Shown here piece by piece: positions 50,423-59,228 of a stretch of 64,000 nt of DNA (positions within the stretch are counted from its first letter, which is position 1; each line of letters begins with the position of its first letter). The DNA lies in assembly GCF_014202505.1 (NCBI RefSeq), contig NZ_JACHGW010000002.1, positions 62,001-126,000 on the forward strand. Direction: 5' to 3'. A model generated the notes under the pieces. It searched no databases, had not been told where the DNA came from, and worked only from the letters and a program-made list of their open reading frames with translations. The position numbers and the translations under genes are program-made. This DNA is from Armatimonas rosea. GTDB lineage: Bacteria > Armatimonadota > Armatimonadia > Armatimonadales > Armatimonadaceae.

Positions 50423-51463
50423 ATGCAGAGAGTTGTCCGACAAAAAACACAGGCCCTTCGTTTCGAGACGGTTCTGCTCCCACGGGGGGCGAGTGTCCGG
50501 TCTCTGGCACGCGGTATCCATGCCAACCAAGTGGTCGGGCTGGGGCACGAGCCGGTGGGGGGAGAGTGGGGCTACCACTGGTGGAGCCGCTCTGCTGTCC
50601 GTGGCCTCGCCCCCGGTCAGGCCTGTGGCGTTGCCGAGCACGGCGTCGTGGGCTACCAAGTCCCCCGGCAGCGTCCCTGTGCGACCGAGGCACGCTTCTG
50701 GCCCACCCAGGGCGATGGTGCCGCTTGGGACATCCATCCCACGACCCTGCTCGGGAGCAATAGCCAGTCGTCGGCGCTGGCGATCCACGGGCAGCGGATT
50801 GCCGGTGCTGGCCAGGGGGAGCACACGGGCCAGCGCCGGCAGGCACTCTTGTGGATGGAGCCTCACGCGGAGCGCGCCTACTCCCTCCACCCCGCGGTAC
50901 TGCTGGGCGACGAGAGCTACTCCCATGCCCAGAGCCTAGAGGACTCCTGGGTGGTGGGACATGGGCGCGGAGCCGCGACCCAGGGCAGTGACCGGGCGCT
51001 CCTCTGGCAGGACGCGGGCCCGGCGGATGTCTTGTCGCTCCACCCCGACGAGCTTCTCGGCCCCGATGCGATCTCCTATGCTACGGGGATCTCCCACCAG
51101 CAGATTGTCGGCTATGGGCGCGGCACCAAGACCCAGCGGCGGGTCGAGGCGCTCTTCTGGCCCCACCCCGAGCCCGAGGCGGCCTGCTCGCTCCACCCCA
51201 CCGAGCTCTTGGGCGCGCAGGGGAGCTCTTGGGCCGTGGGAGTCTGTGAGTCGTGGATCGTGGGCTATGGCCGCAGTCCCTACAGTGGGCATGAGTACCA
51301 TGCGCTTCTCTGGCTCGCGGCCCGCCCGGACTGCGCGCTCAACCTCCACGCCGCCGCACCCCCGGGCTCGCGGAGCTCCCGCGCCTACGCGGTCAGCCCT
51401 GAAGGGATTGTAGTGGGCTGCATCGACGACCGTGCGGCGCTCTGGATTCCGCAGTTTTCCTAA
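50423..51463 (+). CDS. HAF-like repeat protein (beta-propeller-like)
   Basis: A 346-residue protein built of about six repeats of 50-55 residues with the pattern 'ALLW....A..LHP..LLG..S.A.GI....IVGYGRG' (for example ALLWMEPHAERAYSLHPAVLLG, ALLWQDAGPADVLSLHPDELLG, ALFWPHPEPEAACSLHP). This resembles the HAF-family extracellular repeats, which probably form a propeller. No signal peptide is visible, which is unusual for the family. It is divergent from the SARP regulator across the R1 repeat and ends before a strong terminator. Confidence 0.7.
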   Translation: MQRVVRQKTQALRFETVLLPRGASVRSLARGIHANQVVGLGHEPVGGEWGYHWWSRSAVRGLAPGQACGVAEHGVVGYQVPRQRPCATEARFWPTQGDGAAWDIHPTTLLGSNSQSSALAIHGQRIAGAGQGEHTGQRRQALLWMEPHAERAYSLHPAVLLGDESYSHAQSLEDSWVVGHGRGAATQGSDRALLWQDAGPADVLSLHPDELLGPDAISYATGISHQQIVGYGRGTKTQRRVEALFWPHPEPEAACSLHPTELLGAQGSSWAVGVCESWIVGYGRSPYSGHEYHALLWLAARPDCALNLHAAAPPGSRSSRAYAVSPEGIVVGCIDDRAALWIPQFS

Positions 51464-51507
51464 TTTTCCGCTTCAAACCTCGCTCATGACTAGTGACCCA
51501 TGAGCCT

Positions 51508-51541
51508 GCCCTGCCCGCCCCGCGGGCAGGGCGTTTTTTTT
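51508..51541 (+). terminator. Rho-independent terminator
   Basis: An 11-bp stem GCCCTGCCCGC-ccc-GCGGGCAGGGC (51508-51532) followed by G and a T-run ends the HAF-repeat gene. The T-run touches the stop codon of the convergent esterase gene. Confidence 0.93.
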
Positions 51542-52184
51542 AGCTCTCCAGCAAGCCGGTCAGGAAGGCCTGTATATCGGCGATACTCTGGGGGGAGACC
51601 TCGTGGCCCATGGGATACTCTTTGTAGGTCATGAGCACGGGGTAGCGCTTGAGCTCGGCCTCGATCGCTCGGCCTTGGTCGATTGGAAGGACGCTATCGT
51701 AGAGGCCATGCGCCACAAAGACCGGCTTGCCCACCAGCTCCATGTAGTGCGCCGCCCGCTCCGCCGCCTCCGGGATCAGGCGGCCGCTCATCAGCACCGC
51801 GGCGCGCAGGCACTCGGGGCGGGTGAGGAGCAGCAGAAGCGACATCGCCGCGCCCTGGGAGAACCCCATCAAGACCGTGCGTGCGGGGTCGGTGCCGTAG
51901 GCGGCGTGGCACTCCTGGATAAACTGCTCCAGGGTCTCCGCGCTCTCAAAGGCAACCTCTTCGTCGAACTCCAGCCCGGTCTCCAGAAAGGCAATCGGGT
52001 ACCAGCCCCAGCCCCCGCCGTGCTTGAGCGGGGCGCGGGGAGAGACCACGGTGTAGCGGCTATCGAGCCAGGGACCCAGCCCGAAGAGGTCGTCCTCGTG
52101 CGAGCCCACCCCGTGCAGGAGAACCAACAAGGGAGGACGAGGCCCGGTGGCTTGCCGAACGCGGTGTGTCAGCGAAAACGACAT
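51540..52184 (-). CDS. Phospholipase/carboxylesterase (alpha/beta hydrolase)
   Basis: A 214-residue alpha/beta hydrolase of the phospholipase/carboxylesterase (YpfH/EstB-like) family. LLHGVGSHEDDL forms the oxyanion region, GFSQGAAMSL holds the nucleophilic Ser, AHGLYDSVLP holds the Asp, and YPMGHEVSP the catalytic His. It hydrolyses short acyl esters in the cytoplasm. Only 22 bases separate it from the start of the divergent LolA-like gene. Confidence 0.92.
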   Translation of the reverse strand: MSFSLTHRVRQATGPRPPLLVLLHGVGSHEDDLFGLGPWLDSRYTVVSPRAPLKHGGGWGWYPIAFLETGLEFDEEVAFESAETLEQFIQECHAAYGTDPARTVLMGFSQGAAMSLLLLLTRPECLRAAVLMSGRLIPEAAERAAHYMELVGKPVFVAHGLYDSVLPIDQGRAIEAELKRYPVLMTYKEYPMGHEVSPQSIADIQAFLTGLLES

Positions 52185-52206
52185 GGCAGTATGGTATCGT
52201 AAAATC

Positions 52207-52869
52207 ATGCAAGAGGGGAAGGGAAACGCGGACGAAAAACGCGTGTCGGCGGAGCAAGTGCTCACGACACTGGCACAGCGCTGGCGGGGAGCCGCCACCC
52301 TGGAGTACCACTCGCGGCTGGTCCTGAGCCACCAAGGCGAGCCGGGACTGCGCGGCGAGCTCCGTGTTCGGCTCCGTCGCCCCAACCTGGCACGCGTGGA
52401 AGTGACGGTCGATAAGCCGGAGTTTTGCTGCCTGCGGGTCTGCGATGGCCGGGTGATCTGGCACCGGGGGCAGGGCACCCCGCTCCGCCCCGCTGTCACG
52501 CGCCAGCAGAGCTTTCGAGGGGAGCTCATGGCGAGCATACCGCACCCTCTGGACGAGGCCTCCTACTCCGTGGACCAGTTTCTGGCGCGCTGGCCATTTC
52601 TGCTGACCGGGGCCGACGTGGAGCGCACCGCACGACGCCATAGAGAGAAGGGGCGCGAGATCTTTACCGTGACCCAGACCCAAGGAACCAGCCGAGATAC
52701 CCTGACAGTTGATGCCAAGACCTACGCACCGCTACTTTTGGTGCGCGTGGGGGACCACGGCGGGACGATCCAGGAGCTGCTGCGCGAGGAGTTTCTGAGT
52801 GTCGGCATGGCCGGTGCGCTCTCCCCGAGCCTCTTTCGCTGGAACCCAGAAGACGAGGCACGACAATGA
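52207..52869 (+). CDS. LolA-like/DUF2092-type protein
   Basis: A 220-residue protein with the half-barrel pattern of LolA-type lipid carriers: ATLEYHSRLVLS, LRGELRVRLRRPNLARVEVTV, CLRVCDGRVIWHR, then RDTLTVDAKTYAPLLLVRVGDHGG. Unlike LolA it has no signal peptide from the ATG at 52207, and longer starts (52183) do not supply one. It overlaps the methyltransferase gene by four bases. Its role is uncertain; the LolA fold is the best match. Confidence 0.6.
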   Translation: MQEGKGNADEKRVSAEQVLTTLAQRWRGAATLEYHSRLVLSHQGEPGLRGELRVRLRRPNLARVEVTVDKPEFCCLRVCDGRVIWHRGQGTPLRPAVTRQQSFRGELMASIPHPLDEASYSVDQFLARWPFLLTGADVERTARRHREKGREIFTVTQTQGTSRDTLTVDAKTYAPLLLVRVGDHGGTIQELLREEFLSVGMAGALSPSLFRWNPEDEARQ

Positions 52870-53657
52870 ACCTAAAACACCCCGCCTTTGAGGCCGCCGA
52901 GCGCCTGCTCAAGCCGCAGGGCCGCCGTGAGACGGGCAGCTACCTGGTAGAAGACCGCCATCTGGTACGCCAGGCGCTGGAGGCACCGCAGGCGACGGTC
53001 GAGGCGGCGTACTGTGTTGCGAGCGAGGTACCCGCACTGGAGCCGCTGTGTGTTGCGCGGGGGATTCCGCTCTATGTCCTGACCGGCGGGCTCCTGCAAA
53101 AGCTCACGGGCACGGGCTACGAGACCAGTGTCACCGCCGTGGCGATTGTCAAGCAACACATCGTCAAGCCTGCGGAGCTTCTCTCGGAAGGCGCGCTGGT
53201 TCTCTGTGGCGAGCGCATCCAGGACCCGCGCAATGTCGGGGTGCTGATCCGAACGGCGGAGGCGATTGGCTGCACGGGCCTGCTGCTCTCCGCCGGGAGC
53301 GCCGAGCCCTTCTCCCGCCAGGCCGTGCGCTCGACCACGGGGAGCATCCTGCGCCTGCCGCTCGCGCTTGCGGGCGACCTGCCCAAGACCCTAGCTCTCC
53401 TGCGCGAGCAAGGCGCGACCGTCGTGGCCTCGTCGGGGGCCGCCACCCAGACAGCCGCGCAGGCGACACTCTCCGTGCGCCCGCTGGTGCTGGTGATGGG
53501 CAACGAGCAGGAGGGCATCTCCGACGAGGTCGCGGCCGCCAGCGATAGAGTCGTGCGGCTTCCCATGGCCCCGAGCACCGGCGCTGACTCTTACAATGTC
53601 ACGGTCGCCGCCGGGATGCTCCTCTACGAAGCCATCCGCCGGGACCATATGGTATAA
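52866..53657 (+). CDS. TrmH-family (SpoU) RNA methyltransferase
   Basis: A 263-residue SPOUT methyltransferase. An N-terminal substrate-binding domain (SYLVEDRHLVRQAL) precedes the trefoil-knot motifs: motif 1 DPRNVGVLIRTAEAIG, motif 2 LVMGNEQEGIS, motif 3 LPMAPSTGADSYNVTVAAGML. The family 2'-O-methylates rRNA or tRNA. The gene overlaps the LolA-like gene by four bases. Its stop codon lies within the -10 box of the following tRNA-Ser promoter. Confidence 0.92.
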   Translation: MNLKHPAFEAAERLLKPQGRRETGSYLVEDRHLVRQALEAPQATVEAAYCVASEVPALEPLCVARGIPLYVLTGGLLQKLTGTGYETSVTAVAIVKQHIVKPAELLSEGALVLCGERIQDPRNVGVLIRTAEAIGCTGLLLSAGSAEPFSRQAVRSTTGSILRLPLALAGDLPKTLALLREQGATVVASSGAATQTAAQATLSVRPLVLVMGNEQEGISDEVAAASDRVVRLPMAPSTGADSYNVTVAAGMLLYEAIRRDHMV

Positions 53658-53658
53658 T
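53653..53658 (+). promoter_or_regulatory. -10 box of tRNA-Ser
   Basis: A perfect TATAAT that overlaps the TAA stop of the methyltransferase gene; the tRNA starts 11 bases beyond it. No good -35 box is visible at 17 bases. Confidence 0.6.
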
Positions 53659-53668
53659 TTTTCCGCGC

Positions 53669-53755
53669 GGAGAGGTGAGCGGAATGGTATCGCAACCGCC
53701 TTGAAAGCGGTCTCACCGGTGAAACGGTGTGCGGGTTCGAATCCTGTCCTCTCCG
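53669..53755 (+). tRNA. tRNA-Ser (UGA anticodon)
   Basis: Acceptor stem GGAGAGG (53669-53675) pairs with CCTCTCC (53748-53754). The anticodon arm ACCGC-CTTGAAA-GCGGT gives UGA. A long variable arm (CTCACCGGTGAAACGGTGTG region) is present, as expected for serine, and the T-loop is GTTCGAATC. CCA is not encoded. Confidence 0.96.
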
Positions 53756-53770
53756 CCTACTCTTCTCTCT

Positions 53771-53832
53771 GCCTCATGGACGAGGCGGGCACGCTTCGCT
53801 CCTGACCTTCGGCCACAAAGTCGCTCCGCGAC
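53771..53832. repeat. Dispersed repeat R2
   Basis: GCCTCATGGACGAGGCG followed by CGCTTCGCT and CTTCGGCCACAAAGTCGC...CCGCGAC is a near copy of 20505-20568. It lies just behind tRNA-Ser. Confidence 0.75.
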
Positions 53833-53923
53833 AGTGGGTGTGTGGGTTACTAGGAGGAAAAGTCTCCTGGTAGGCCGAATGATTTTCCAGGACGTTTTTC
53901 ACATTTTTTGAGGACATAAACAC

Positions 53924-55078
53924 ATGGCAAAACAGGTTCGTATCGGTCTGGTTGGGTATCAGTTCATGGGCAAAGCGCACAGCAATGCCTACCGTCAGCT
54001 GCATCGCTTCTTCCCGGAGCTGGGGGTGGAGCCGGTCTTGAAGGCGCTCTGTGGGCGCAGCGAGGAGAAGGTCAAGGCCGCGGCGGAGAAGTTTGGCTTC
54101 GAGAGCTACGAGACCGACTACCGCAAGCTGGTGGAGCGCGACGATATCGACATTATCGACATCGTGACGCCGGGCGATACGCATGTCGAGATCGCGATCG
54201 CCGCCGCCAAGGCGGGAAAGATGGTCTTCTGTGAGAAGCCGCTGGCGAGCTCGGTGGACAAGGTACAGGTGATGTGCGATGCGGTCAATGCCGCGGGCGT
54301 GCGCAACGCAACTTGTTTCAACTACCGGGGTGTCCCCGCGGTCAAGCTGGCCAAGCAGATGATCCAAGACGGTGTCCTAGGGAAGATCTACCACTGGCGC
54401 AGTGTCTACCTCCAGGACTGGATCGTCGATCCGAACTTCCCGATTGTCTGGCGCTTGCAGGGCGATATCGCGGGCTCGGGCTCCCACGGCGACCTCGTGG
54501 CCCACTCGATCGACCTGGCGCACTACCTGGTCGGGGACATCACCGAGGTCTGTGGGATGATGGACACGTTCATCAAGCAGCGCCCGATCCTGGCCGAGAG
54601 CGACGACCGCCTTGGCGGGAAGGCCTCCGATGAGATGGGCGATGTGACGGTCGATGATAGCTCGATCTTCCTGGCGCGCTTTGCCAATGGCGCGGTGGGG
54701 ACCTTTGAGGCGACTCGCATGGCCGCCGGGCGCAAGAACCACAATAAGTTCGAGATCAACGGTAGCAAGGGCTCGATTGTCTTCAACATGGAGCGCATGA
54801 ACGAGCTGGAGTACTACAACCACGACGATCCCGCGGAGCTGAAGGGCTTCCGGACGATCCAGACCACCGACGGCTGCCACCCCTACACGGGCAACTACTG
54901 GCCGATCGGGCACATCATCGGCTACGAGCACACGTTTATCAACCTGATCCACGACATGCTCCAGGCCTGGGAGAGTGGCGCCGAGTTCCACCCGGACTTC
55001 AACGATGGCCTCAAGTGTCAGAAGGTCCTGGATGCGGTGAAGAGCTCGTCGGATACCCGCACCTGGAAGGGCGTCTAG
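53924..55078 (+). CDS. Gfo/Idh/MocA oxidoreductase, cytoplasmic type
   Basis: A 384-residue NAD(P)-dependent sugar or inositol dehydrogenase without a signal peptide. The N-terminal fold is VRIGLVGYQFMGKAHSNAYR, and EKP lies in VFCEKPLASS. The C-terminal domain has GSGSHGDLVAHSIDLAHYLVGD with the catalytic His, and IIGYEHTFINLIHDMLQAWESG at the end. TTGAGGAC upstream is a plausible ribosome site. It stands alone, with dispersed repeats R2 upstream and R1 downstream. Confidence 0.93.
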   Translation: MAKQVRIGLVGYQFMGKAHSNAYRQLHRFFPELGVEPVLKALCGRSEEKVKAAAEKFGFESYETDYRKLVERDDIDIIDIVTPGDTHVEIAIAAAKAGKMVFCEKPLASSVDKVQVMCDAVNAAGVRNATCFNYRGVPAVKLAKQMIQDGVLGKIYHWRSVYLQDWIVDPNFPIVWRLQGDIAGSGSHGDLVAHSIDLAHYLVGDITEVCGMMDTFIKQRPILAESDDRLGGKASDEMGDVTVDDSSIFLARFANGAVGTFEATRMAAGRKNHNKFEINGSKGSIVFNMERMNELEYYNHDDPAELKGFRTIQTTDGCHPYTGNYWPIGHIIGYEHTFINLIHDMLQAWESGAEFHPDFNDGLKCQKVLDAVKSSSDTRTWKGV

Positions 55079-55207
55079 ATCGCCCCCGTTGGAGGGGGGC
55101 GTCTTGCTGTCCTCGTGCCTCGGACACAAAGGGCGCTTCGCGCCCATGGCCGGAACGGCCTTCGTAGCCGCAGGCTCTCTAGTCCCGCCCCTCCAACGGG
55201 CGGGACA
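55079..55207. repeat. Dispersed repeat R1, copy 3
   Basis: GGGGGCGTCTTGCTGTCCTC...CGCTTCGCGCCCAT (55094-55146) matches 50219-50272. It is bounded by CGCCCCCGTTGGAGGGGG on the left and by CCCGCCCCTCCAACGGGCGGG, itself a hairpin, on the right (55184-55204). No gene is seen here. Confidence 0.75.
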
Positions 55208-55290
55208 AAAAAATCGAGGGAGCCGAAACCTTAGAGGGCGTTTGTTCGTCAGTGTAAGCAGGGGCATTTTCTCTCTGGAGTGTACAAGCA

Positions 55291-56385
55291 ATGGCTCGGT
55301 GTAAAGCGTGCGGGACGGAAGCGCCCGCGATGGCACGATTCTGTAGTATCTGTGGTGCAGCAGTCACGGCCGCGACCCCACCTCCGGTAAGCGCCGCGAC
55401 CTCCGCGGCGCGACCGCAGCCTGCCGCGCGGCCTCAGCAGCCACAGCCCACGGTCTACGGGCAGCCTCAGGGAGCAAGCTACGGACAACCCATGGCTACG
55501 GCGCAGCCTGCCAATGCCAATGGGCTCAACAAGGCCGGGCTTGCCGCACTGATCGCCGGGATTGTCTTGGTGGGGGCGGCGGGCTTTCTCTTTGCCAAGA
55601 GCTCCGGGGTTCTCAATGCGCAGAAGCCCGTTGCTCCCCAAGGGGCGGTGATCAACGCGCCCAACACCCAGCCCGCGCAGGCTCCCGTGCTCAGTGCGCC
55701 CCAGCCGACCTTGCCCAATGCGCCCATCCTAAAGCCTCCGGCCATGGTCGGAAACCCCATGCCCGCCGATGTGATCGCCTGGCTCCGCTGGCTCAAGTGG
55801 TTTGAGGGCGAGCGCAAGCGCCTGGAGGCCAAGAGCGCGGGCGAGCTGATTGTCCAGCTCCAGAACGCCATCAAAGAGTACATGACCGGCGAGTCGCTCG
55901 GCTTGCTGGACGGGAGCTTTGAGAGCGGGGAGAAGCCCAAGAAGCCCGCGCCTAACTACGGCGAGCAGATCGCCAAGGTGATTGGGGAGTGGAACCAGGC
56001 CGCCAATGTCTACAAGACACCCGGTGCGGCCAACAAGCCGCCCCTGCCCGATACCTGCGCCCCGCTAGCATCGGGGTACGGTGAGGCGCTCGATGCTGGG
56101 ATCGCGGAGATGAGCAAGCTCATGAACACCCTCAATGCGACCCTGGGCTCGATGGGCGGCCAGAACGGCGATACCAGTGGTGCCCAGAACGCCGTGCGGG
56201 ACCTGATGGCGCAGAAGAGCAGCAAGAGCGCCTCCAAGAGTGTCGATGCACTCTTCAGCGATGCCAATGCCGCCCTGGATGCGGTCCGCAACCGCTACAC
56301 CGAGATTCCCTCGGATATCGACTCCAGCCACTTCCGCATTGTCTCGGAGGGCGCGAGCCTGAGCCTGCCGATCATGGGAATGTAG
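55291..56385 (+). CDS. Zinc-ribbon membrane protein
   Basis: A 364-residue protein. The N terminus MARCKACGTEAPAMARFCSICGA is a four-cysteine zinc ribbon facing the cytoplasm. A Gln/Pro/Ala-rich linker (residues 30-75) leads to one transmembrane helix (AALIAGIVLVGAAGFLFA, about 85-103). The outer part is mainly helical, with WLRWLKWFEGERKRLEAKS and a stretch of Ser/Lys near the end. Zinc ribbon plus linker plus TM is common in sensory or stress proteins. No known family beyond that. Confidence 0.7.
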   Translation: MARCKACGTEAPAMARFCSICGAAVTAATPPPVSAATSAARPQPAARPQQPQPTVYGQPQGASYGQPMATAQPANANGLNKAGLAALIAGIVLVGAAGFLFAKSSGVLNAQKPVAPQGAVINAPNTQPAQAPVLSAPQPTLPNAPILKPPAMVGNPMPADVIAWLRWLKWFEGERKRLEAKSAGELIVQLQNAIKEYMTGESLGLLDGSFESGEKPKKPAPNYGEQIAKVIGEWNQAANVYKTPGAANKPPLPDTCAPLASGYGEALDAGIAEMSKLMNTLNATLGSMGGQNGDTSGAQNAVRDLMAQKSSKSASKSVDALFSDANAALDAVRNRYTEIPSDIDSSHFRIVSEGASLSLPIMGM

Positions 56386-56407
56386 AAAGAAACCCCACAA
56401 AAAAACA

Positions 56408-56451
56408 CCCCTTCCTTCGTAGGCGGAACGCCGGAAAAGCGAAGGAAGGGG
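56408..56451 (-). terminator. Terminator of the small outer-membrane protein gene
   Basis: CCCCTTCCTTCG (56408-56419) pairs with CGAAGGAAGGGG (56440-56451); on the minus strand a long T-run follows. It also resembles the CCCTTCC/GGAAGGG palindromes found elsewhere. Confidence 0.75.
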
Positions 56452-56467
56452 GACGGGGGGATGGATG

Positions 56468-56980
56468 TTAGAAGCGGTAGCCTAGACGGATATTGGTGCC
56501 GCCCGCATCGACCCCGCCGATCTTCTGGACCGTGGTGTAGTCGATCTCACCCAGCCAGCCGTTGTTGAGCTCGTAGCCGATCCCGAGCTTACCACCCAGC
56601 TTGCTCTGGCTTGCGCCGGACTTGAGGGTGTAGCTTCCCAGCCCAACGAGGGCGTAGGGCTTGCCTGCCGCGTTGGCGGACTCCAGGTAGAAGCGCCCGC
56701 TCACACCGACACCGGTCAGGCTCGTGGTGACACCAGCGGTCTTCTTGCTGTTGTAGTCCACATAGACACCATAGACTGTCGGGTTGGTCGCGGCGGACTT
56801 GCTGAAGTCGTAGCCGATCCCAAGCGCGGTGCGGCTCTTGTTCGCGCCGTTGCTTGCGTTGAAGATCCCGGCCAGCACACGGATGGGCTTCTCCACCTTC
56901 AGCGTGTCGTCAGCCGCGAAAGCGGAGCCTAGGGGGGCGAGCACGGCCACACCCAGGGCGAGCATAGTTGCTAATTTCAT
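56468..56980 (-). CDS. Small outer-membrane beta-barrel protein
   Basis: A 170-residue protein with a Sec signal peptide (KLATMLALGVAVLAPLGSAFA). The mature part alternates amphipathic strands: RTALGIGYDF, TVYGVYVDYNSK, VGVSGRFYLES, KPYALVGLGSYTL, LGGKLGIGYEL, and ends NIRLGYRF with a terminal Phe, the usual insertion signal for barrels. About eight strands fit an OmpA/OmpX-like barrel. A small hairpin (GTGTGGC/GCCACAC) lies in its leader near 57007-57027. Function unknown. Confidence 0.8.
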   Translation of the reverse strand: MKLATMLALGVAVLAPLGSAFAADDTLKVEKPIRVLAGIFNASNGANKSRTALGIGYDFSKSAATNPTVYGVYVDYNSKKTAGVTTSLTGVGVSGRFYLESANAAGKPYALVGLGSYTLKSGASQSKLGGKLGIGYELNNGWLGEIDYTTVQKIGGVDAGGTNIRLGYRF

Positions 56981-57068
56981 GTTTTGTTTTAGCCTCCAGA
57001 GGTTTGTGTGGCACATCGTTGGGGGGCCACACGCTTAAAAAGACAACAAATCAAAAAGAAAGTTTCCG

Positions 57069-58052
57069 CTAATACGGCCCGCGAATATGCTCTCTTACGC
57101 CGGCTTCATAGAACGCAGCCAGCTGCTCATGGAGCGTGTCGGGCAGGGGGGGCAGGGCACTTACCGAGACATTGCTCTCGACCTGCGCGAGGCTGGTCGC
57201 CCCGGGAATGACTGTCGTGACCGCGTCGAAGTCCAGGATCCAGCGCTGGGCGAGCTGTGCCAGGGTCCAGCCCTCAGGGACCAGCGGCTTGAGCTGCTCG
57301 GCGAGAGCGACTCCACGCTCGAAGGGAAGCCCCGCGAAGGTCTCCCCGACATTGAAGGCAGCGCCATCGCGGTTGTAGGTGCGGTGGTCGCTGGGGGCGA
57401 ACTGGGTCTGTGCGGTGAACTTGCCCGAAAGTAGCCCCGATGCCAGGGGAAGCCGGACGATCAGTGCGACATTCTTGGCCTTGGCCTCCTCAAAGAGCGC
57501 GGTGATCGGCTTCTGGCGGAAGAGATTGAAGATAATCTGGAGCGACACCAGCCCCTCTTGCTCCAGGCAGACCAGGGCCTCTTCCATGCTCTCGACACTG
57601 GCCCCGAAGCGGGCGATCAACCCCTCGCTCTGGAGCTGGCGGAGCGAGTCAAAGACCTCTCCCTTGCGAAGTTCATCAGTGGGGATGCAGTGGAGCTGGG
57701 TCAGGTCGAGCTGCTCCACGCCCAGGCGACTCAGAGAGTCCAGTGTGTGCTGGCGCATCGCGGCGTAGGAAAAGTTCTCCGGCCAGCCGGGATCGCCACG
57801 CCGCCCGAGCTTGGTGGCCACAAAGACCCCCGCTGGCTTGGTCTCCGCGAGCCACGCCCCGACCCGCTGCTCGCTGACCCCGCCGCCGTAGACATCGGCG
57901 GTATCGAAGAAGGTGACACCGCGCTCGTAGGCGGCGTGGAGGATCGCGCGTGCGGCGCTGTCGTCGAGGGCGCCCCAGTCGCCGCCCCCGAGCTGCCAGC
58001 AGCCGAGGCCCACCTCGGAGACGGGAGTGCCTTGAAAAAGTCGTGTTTGCAT
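57069..58052 (-). CDS. Aldo/keto reductase
   Basis: A 327-residue AKR-fold oxidoreductase. GVTFFDTADVYGGGVSEQRVG supplies the catalytic Asp and Tyr, FVATKLGRRG the Lys, and LDLTQLHCIP the His position. The C-terminal WILDFDAVTTVIPGATSLAQVESN binds the cofactor. It is only distantly similar to the AKR at 23946-24974. It is 42 bases upstream of nothing on its strand but lies just beyond the end of minE. Confidence 0.9.
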   Translation of the reverse strand: MQTRLFQGTPVSEVGLGCWQLGGGDWGALDDSAARAILHAAYERGVTFFDTADVYGGGVSEQRVGAWLAETKPAGVFVATKLGRRGDPGWPENFSYAAMRQHTLDSLSRLGVEQLDLTQLHCIPTDELRKGEVFDSLRQLQSEGLIARFGASVESMEEALVCLEQEGLVSLQIIFNLFRQKPITALFEEAKAKNVALIVRLPLASGLLSGKFTAQTQFAPSDHRTYNRDGAAFNVGETFAGLPFERGVALAEQLKPLVPEGWTLAQLAQRWILDFDAVTTVIPGATSLAQVESNVSVSALPPLPDTLHEQLAAFYEAGVREHIRGPY

Positions 58053-58093
58053 GGTGTCTATTCTACCGGACGGCGCTGCCCGGTAGAGACAAG

Positions 58094-58351
58094 CTAGCCA
58101 CGGACGCGGCGGATGGGGATATTGGCGACTAGGGCGACTGTCGTATCGGCGCGCTCTAGGTCCACTTTCAGGTCCGCCTCATTGATCTCGACATACTTGG
58201 CGATAACCGCGATGATCTCCTGGCGCATCTGCTCCATCATGGGAGCGGGGATGTCCGCCCGGTCGTGCATCAGAACCAGCTTGAGCCGGTCCTTGGCTAC
58301 CGATTTTGACTTGTCTTCTGACTTGCCGAAGATGCGCTCTAGGAGTGTCAC
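58094..58351 (-). CDS. minE: Cell division topological specificity factor MinE
   Basis: An 85-residue protein collinear with MinE: TLLERIFGK forms the membrane and MinD-binding segment, AKDRLKLVLMHDRADIPAPMMEQMRQEI is the anti-MinCD helix/strand, and a beta-rich dimer domain ends LVANIPIRR. MinE displaces MinC from MinD and drives pole-to-pole oscillation. A GTG start at 58351 with GAGG upstream is chosen. It is last in minCDE, 13 bases behind minD. Confidence 0.93.
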   Translation of the reverse strand: MTLLERIFGKSEDKSKSVAKDRLKLVLMHDRADIPAPMMEQMRQEIIAVIAKYVEINEADLKVDLERADTTVALVANIPIRRVRG

Positions 58352-58364
58352 TCGGGGCCTCTTT

Positions 58365-59186
58365 CTACTTCCCGCCAAAGAGCTTGCGGATACGATCAAA
58401 GAAGCTATTGCTAGCTTCCTTCTCTTCCATCAGATTGAGAAACGGGACTTCTTCCCCACGGAGCCGCCGGGCGATATTGCGGTACGCCTGGCCCGCCAGC
58501 GACTCGGTGTTCATCGATGCCGGCTCGCCGCGGTTGGTGGAGGTGATAATGCTCTCGTCGTCGGGGACCACCCCGATGAGCTTCACCGACGTCCCCAGGA
58601 CATCCTGGACATCGGCGACATCGAGCATCTCCTGGTCCTTGACCATCTTGGGGCGGATGCGGTTGACGATCAGCATGGGGTTGTTGAGGCCCTGTGCCTC
58701 TAGCAGCCCGACAATCCGGTCGGCATCGCGCAGGCTCGACATCTCCGGGTTGGTGACCACGATCGACTCGGTGGCACCGGCGGTGGCGTTCTTGAAGCCC
58801 TGCTCGATACCCGCCGGGCAGTCGATGAGGATCATCGTGTAGCCCAGCTCCTTGATATCGGCGATCACCTTCCGCATCTGGTCTTCGCTCACGGCGGACT
58901 TGTCACGGGTCTGAGCAGCGGGTAGGAACGCCAGGTTGGACTTTCGCTTGTCCTTCACCAGCGCCTTGCGCGCATCCGCACGTCCCTCAACCACATCGAC
59001 AATATCGTAGACGATTCTATTTTCCAGCCCAAGGGCCAGGTCGAGGTTGCGTAGGCCGATATCGGCATCGACCAGCGCCACGGTCTCTCCCAGCTCTGCC
59101 AGGGCCATTCCCAGGTTTGCCGTCGTGGTTGTCTTGCCCACGCCGCCTTTCCCGGAAGTAATCACGATCACTCGCGCATCTGCCAT
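58365..59186 (-). CDS. minD: Septum site-determining ATPase MinD
   Basis: A 273-residue ParA-type ATPase. The deviant Walker A is GKGGVGKTTTTANLG, switch I is LVDADIGLRNLDL, and ILIDCPAGIEQGF is Walker B. The C-terminal amphipathic membrane-targeting helix is NSFFDRIRKLFGGK. It recruits MinC to the poles to block FtsZ ring assembly and is displaced by MinE. The gene is second in minCDE, 42 bases after minC. Confidence 0.96.
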   Translation of the reverse strand: MADARVIVITSGKGGVGKTTTTANLGMALAELGETVALVDADIGLRNLDLALGLENRIVYDIVDVVEGRADARKALVKDKRKSNLAFLPAAQTRDKSAVSEDQMRKVIADIKELGYTMILIDCPAGIEQGFKNATAGATESIVVTNPEMSSLRDADRIVGLLEAQGLNNPMLIVNRIRPKMVKDQEMLDVADVQDVLGTSVKLIGVVPDDESIITSTNRGEPASMNTESLAGQAYRNIARRLRGEEVPFLNLMEEKEASNSFFDRIRKLFGGK

Positions 59187-59228
59187 CCTGATAACACTCT
59201 CTTTACTTAAACCAGCGATTCCTGCGCA

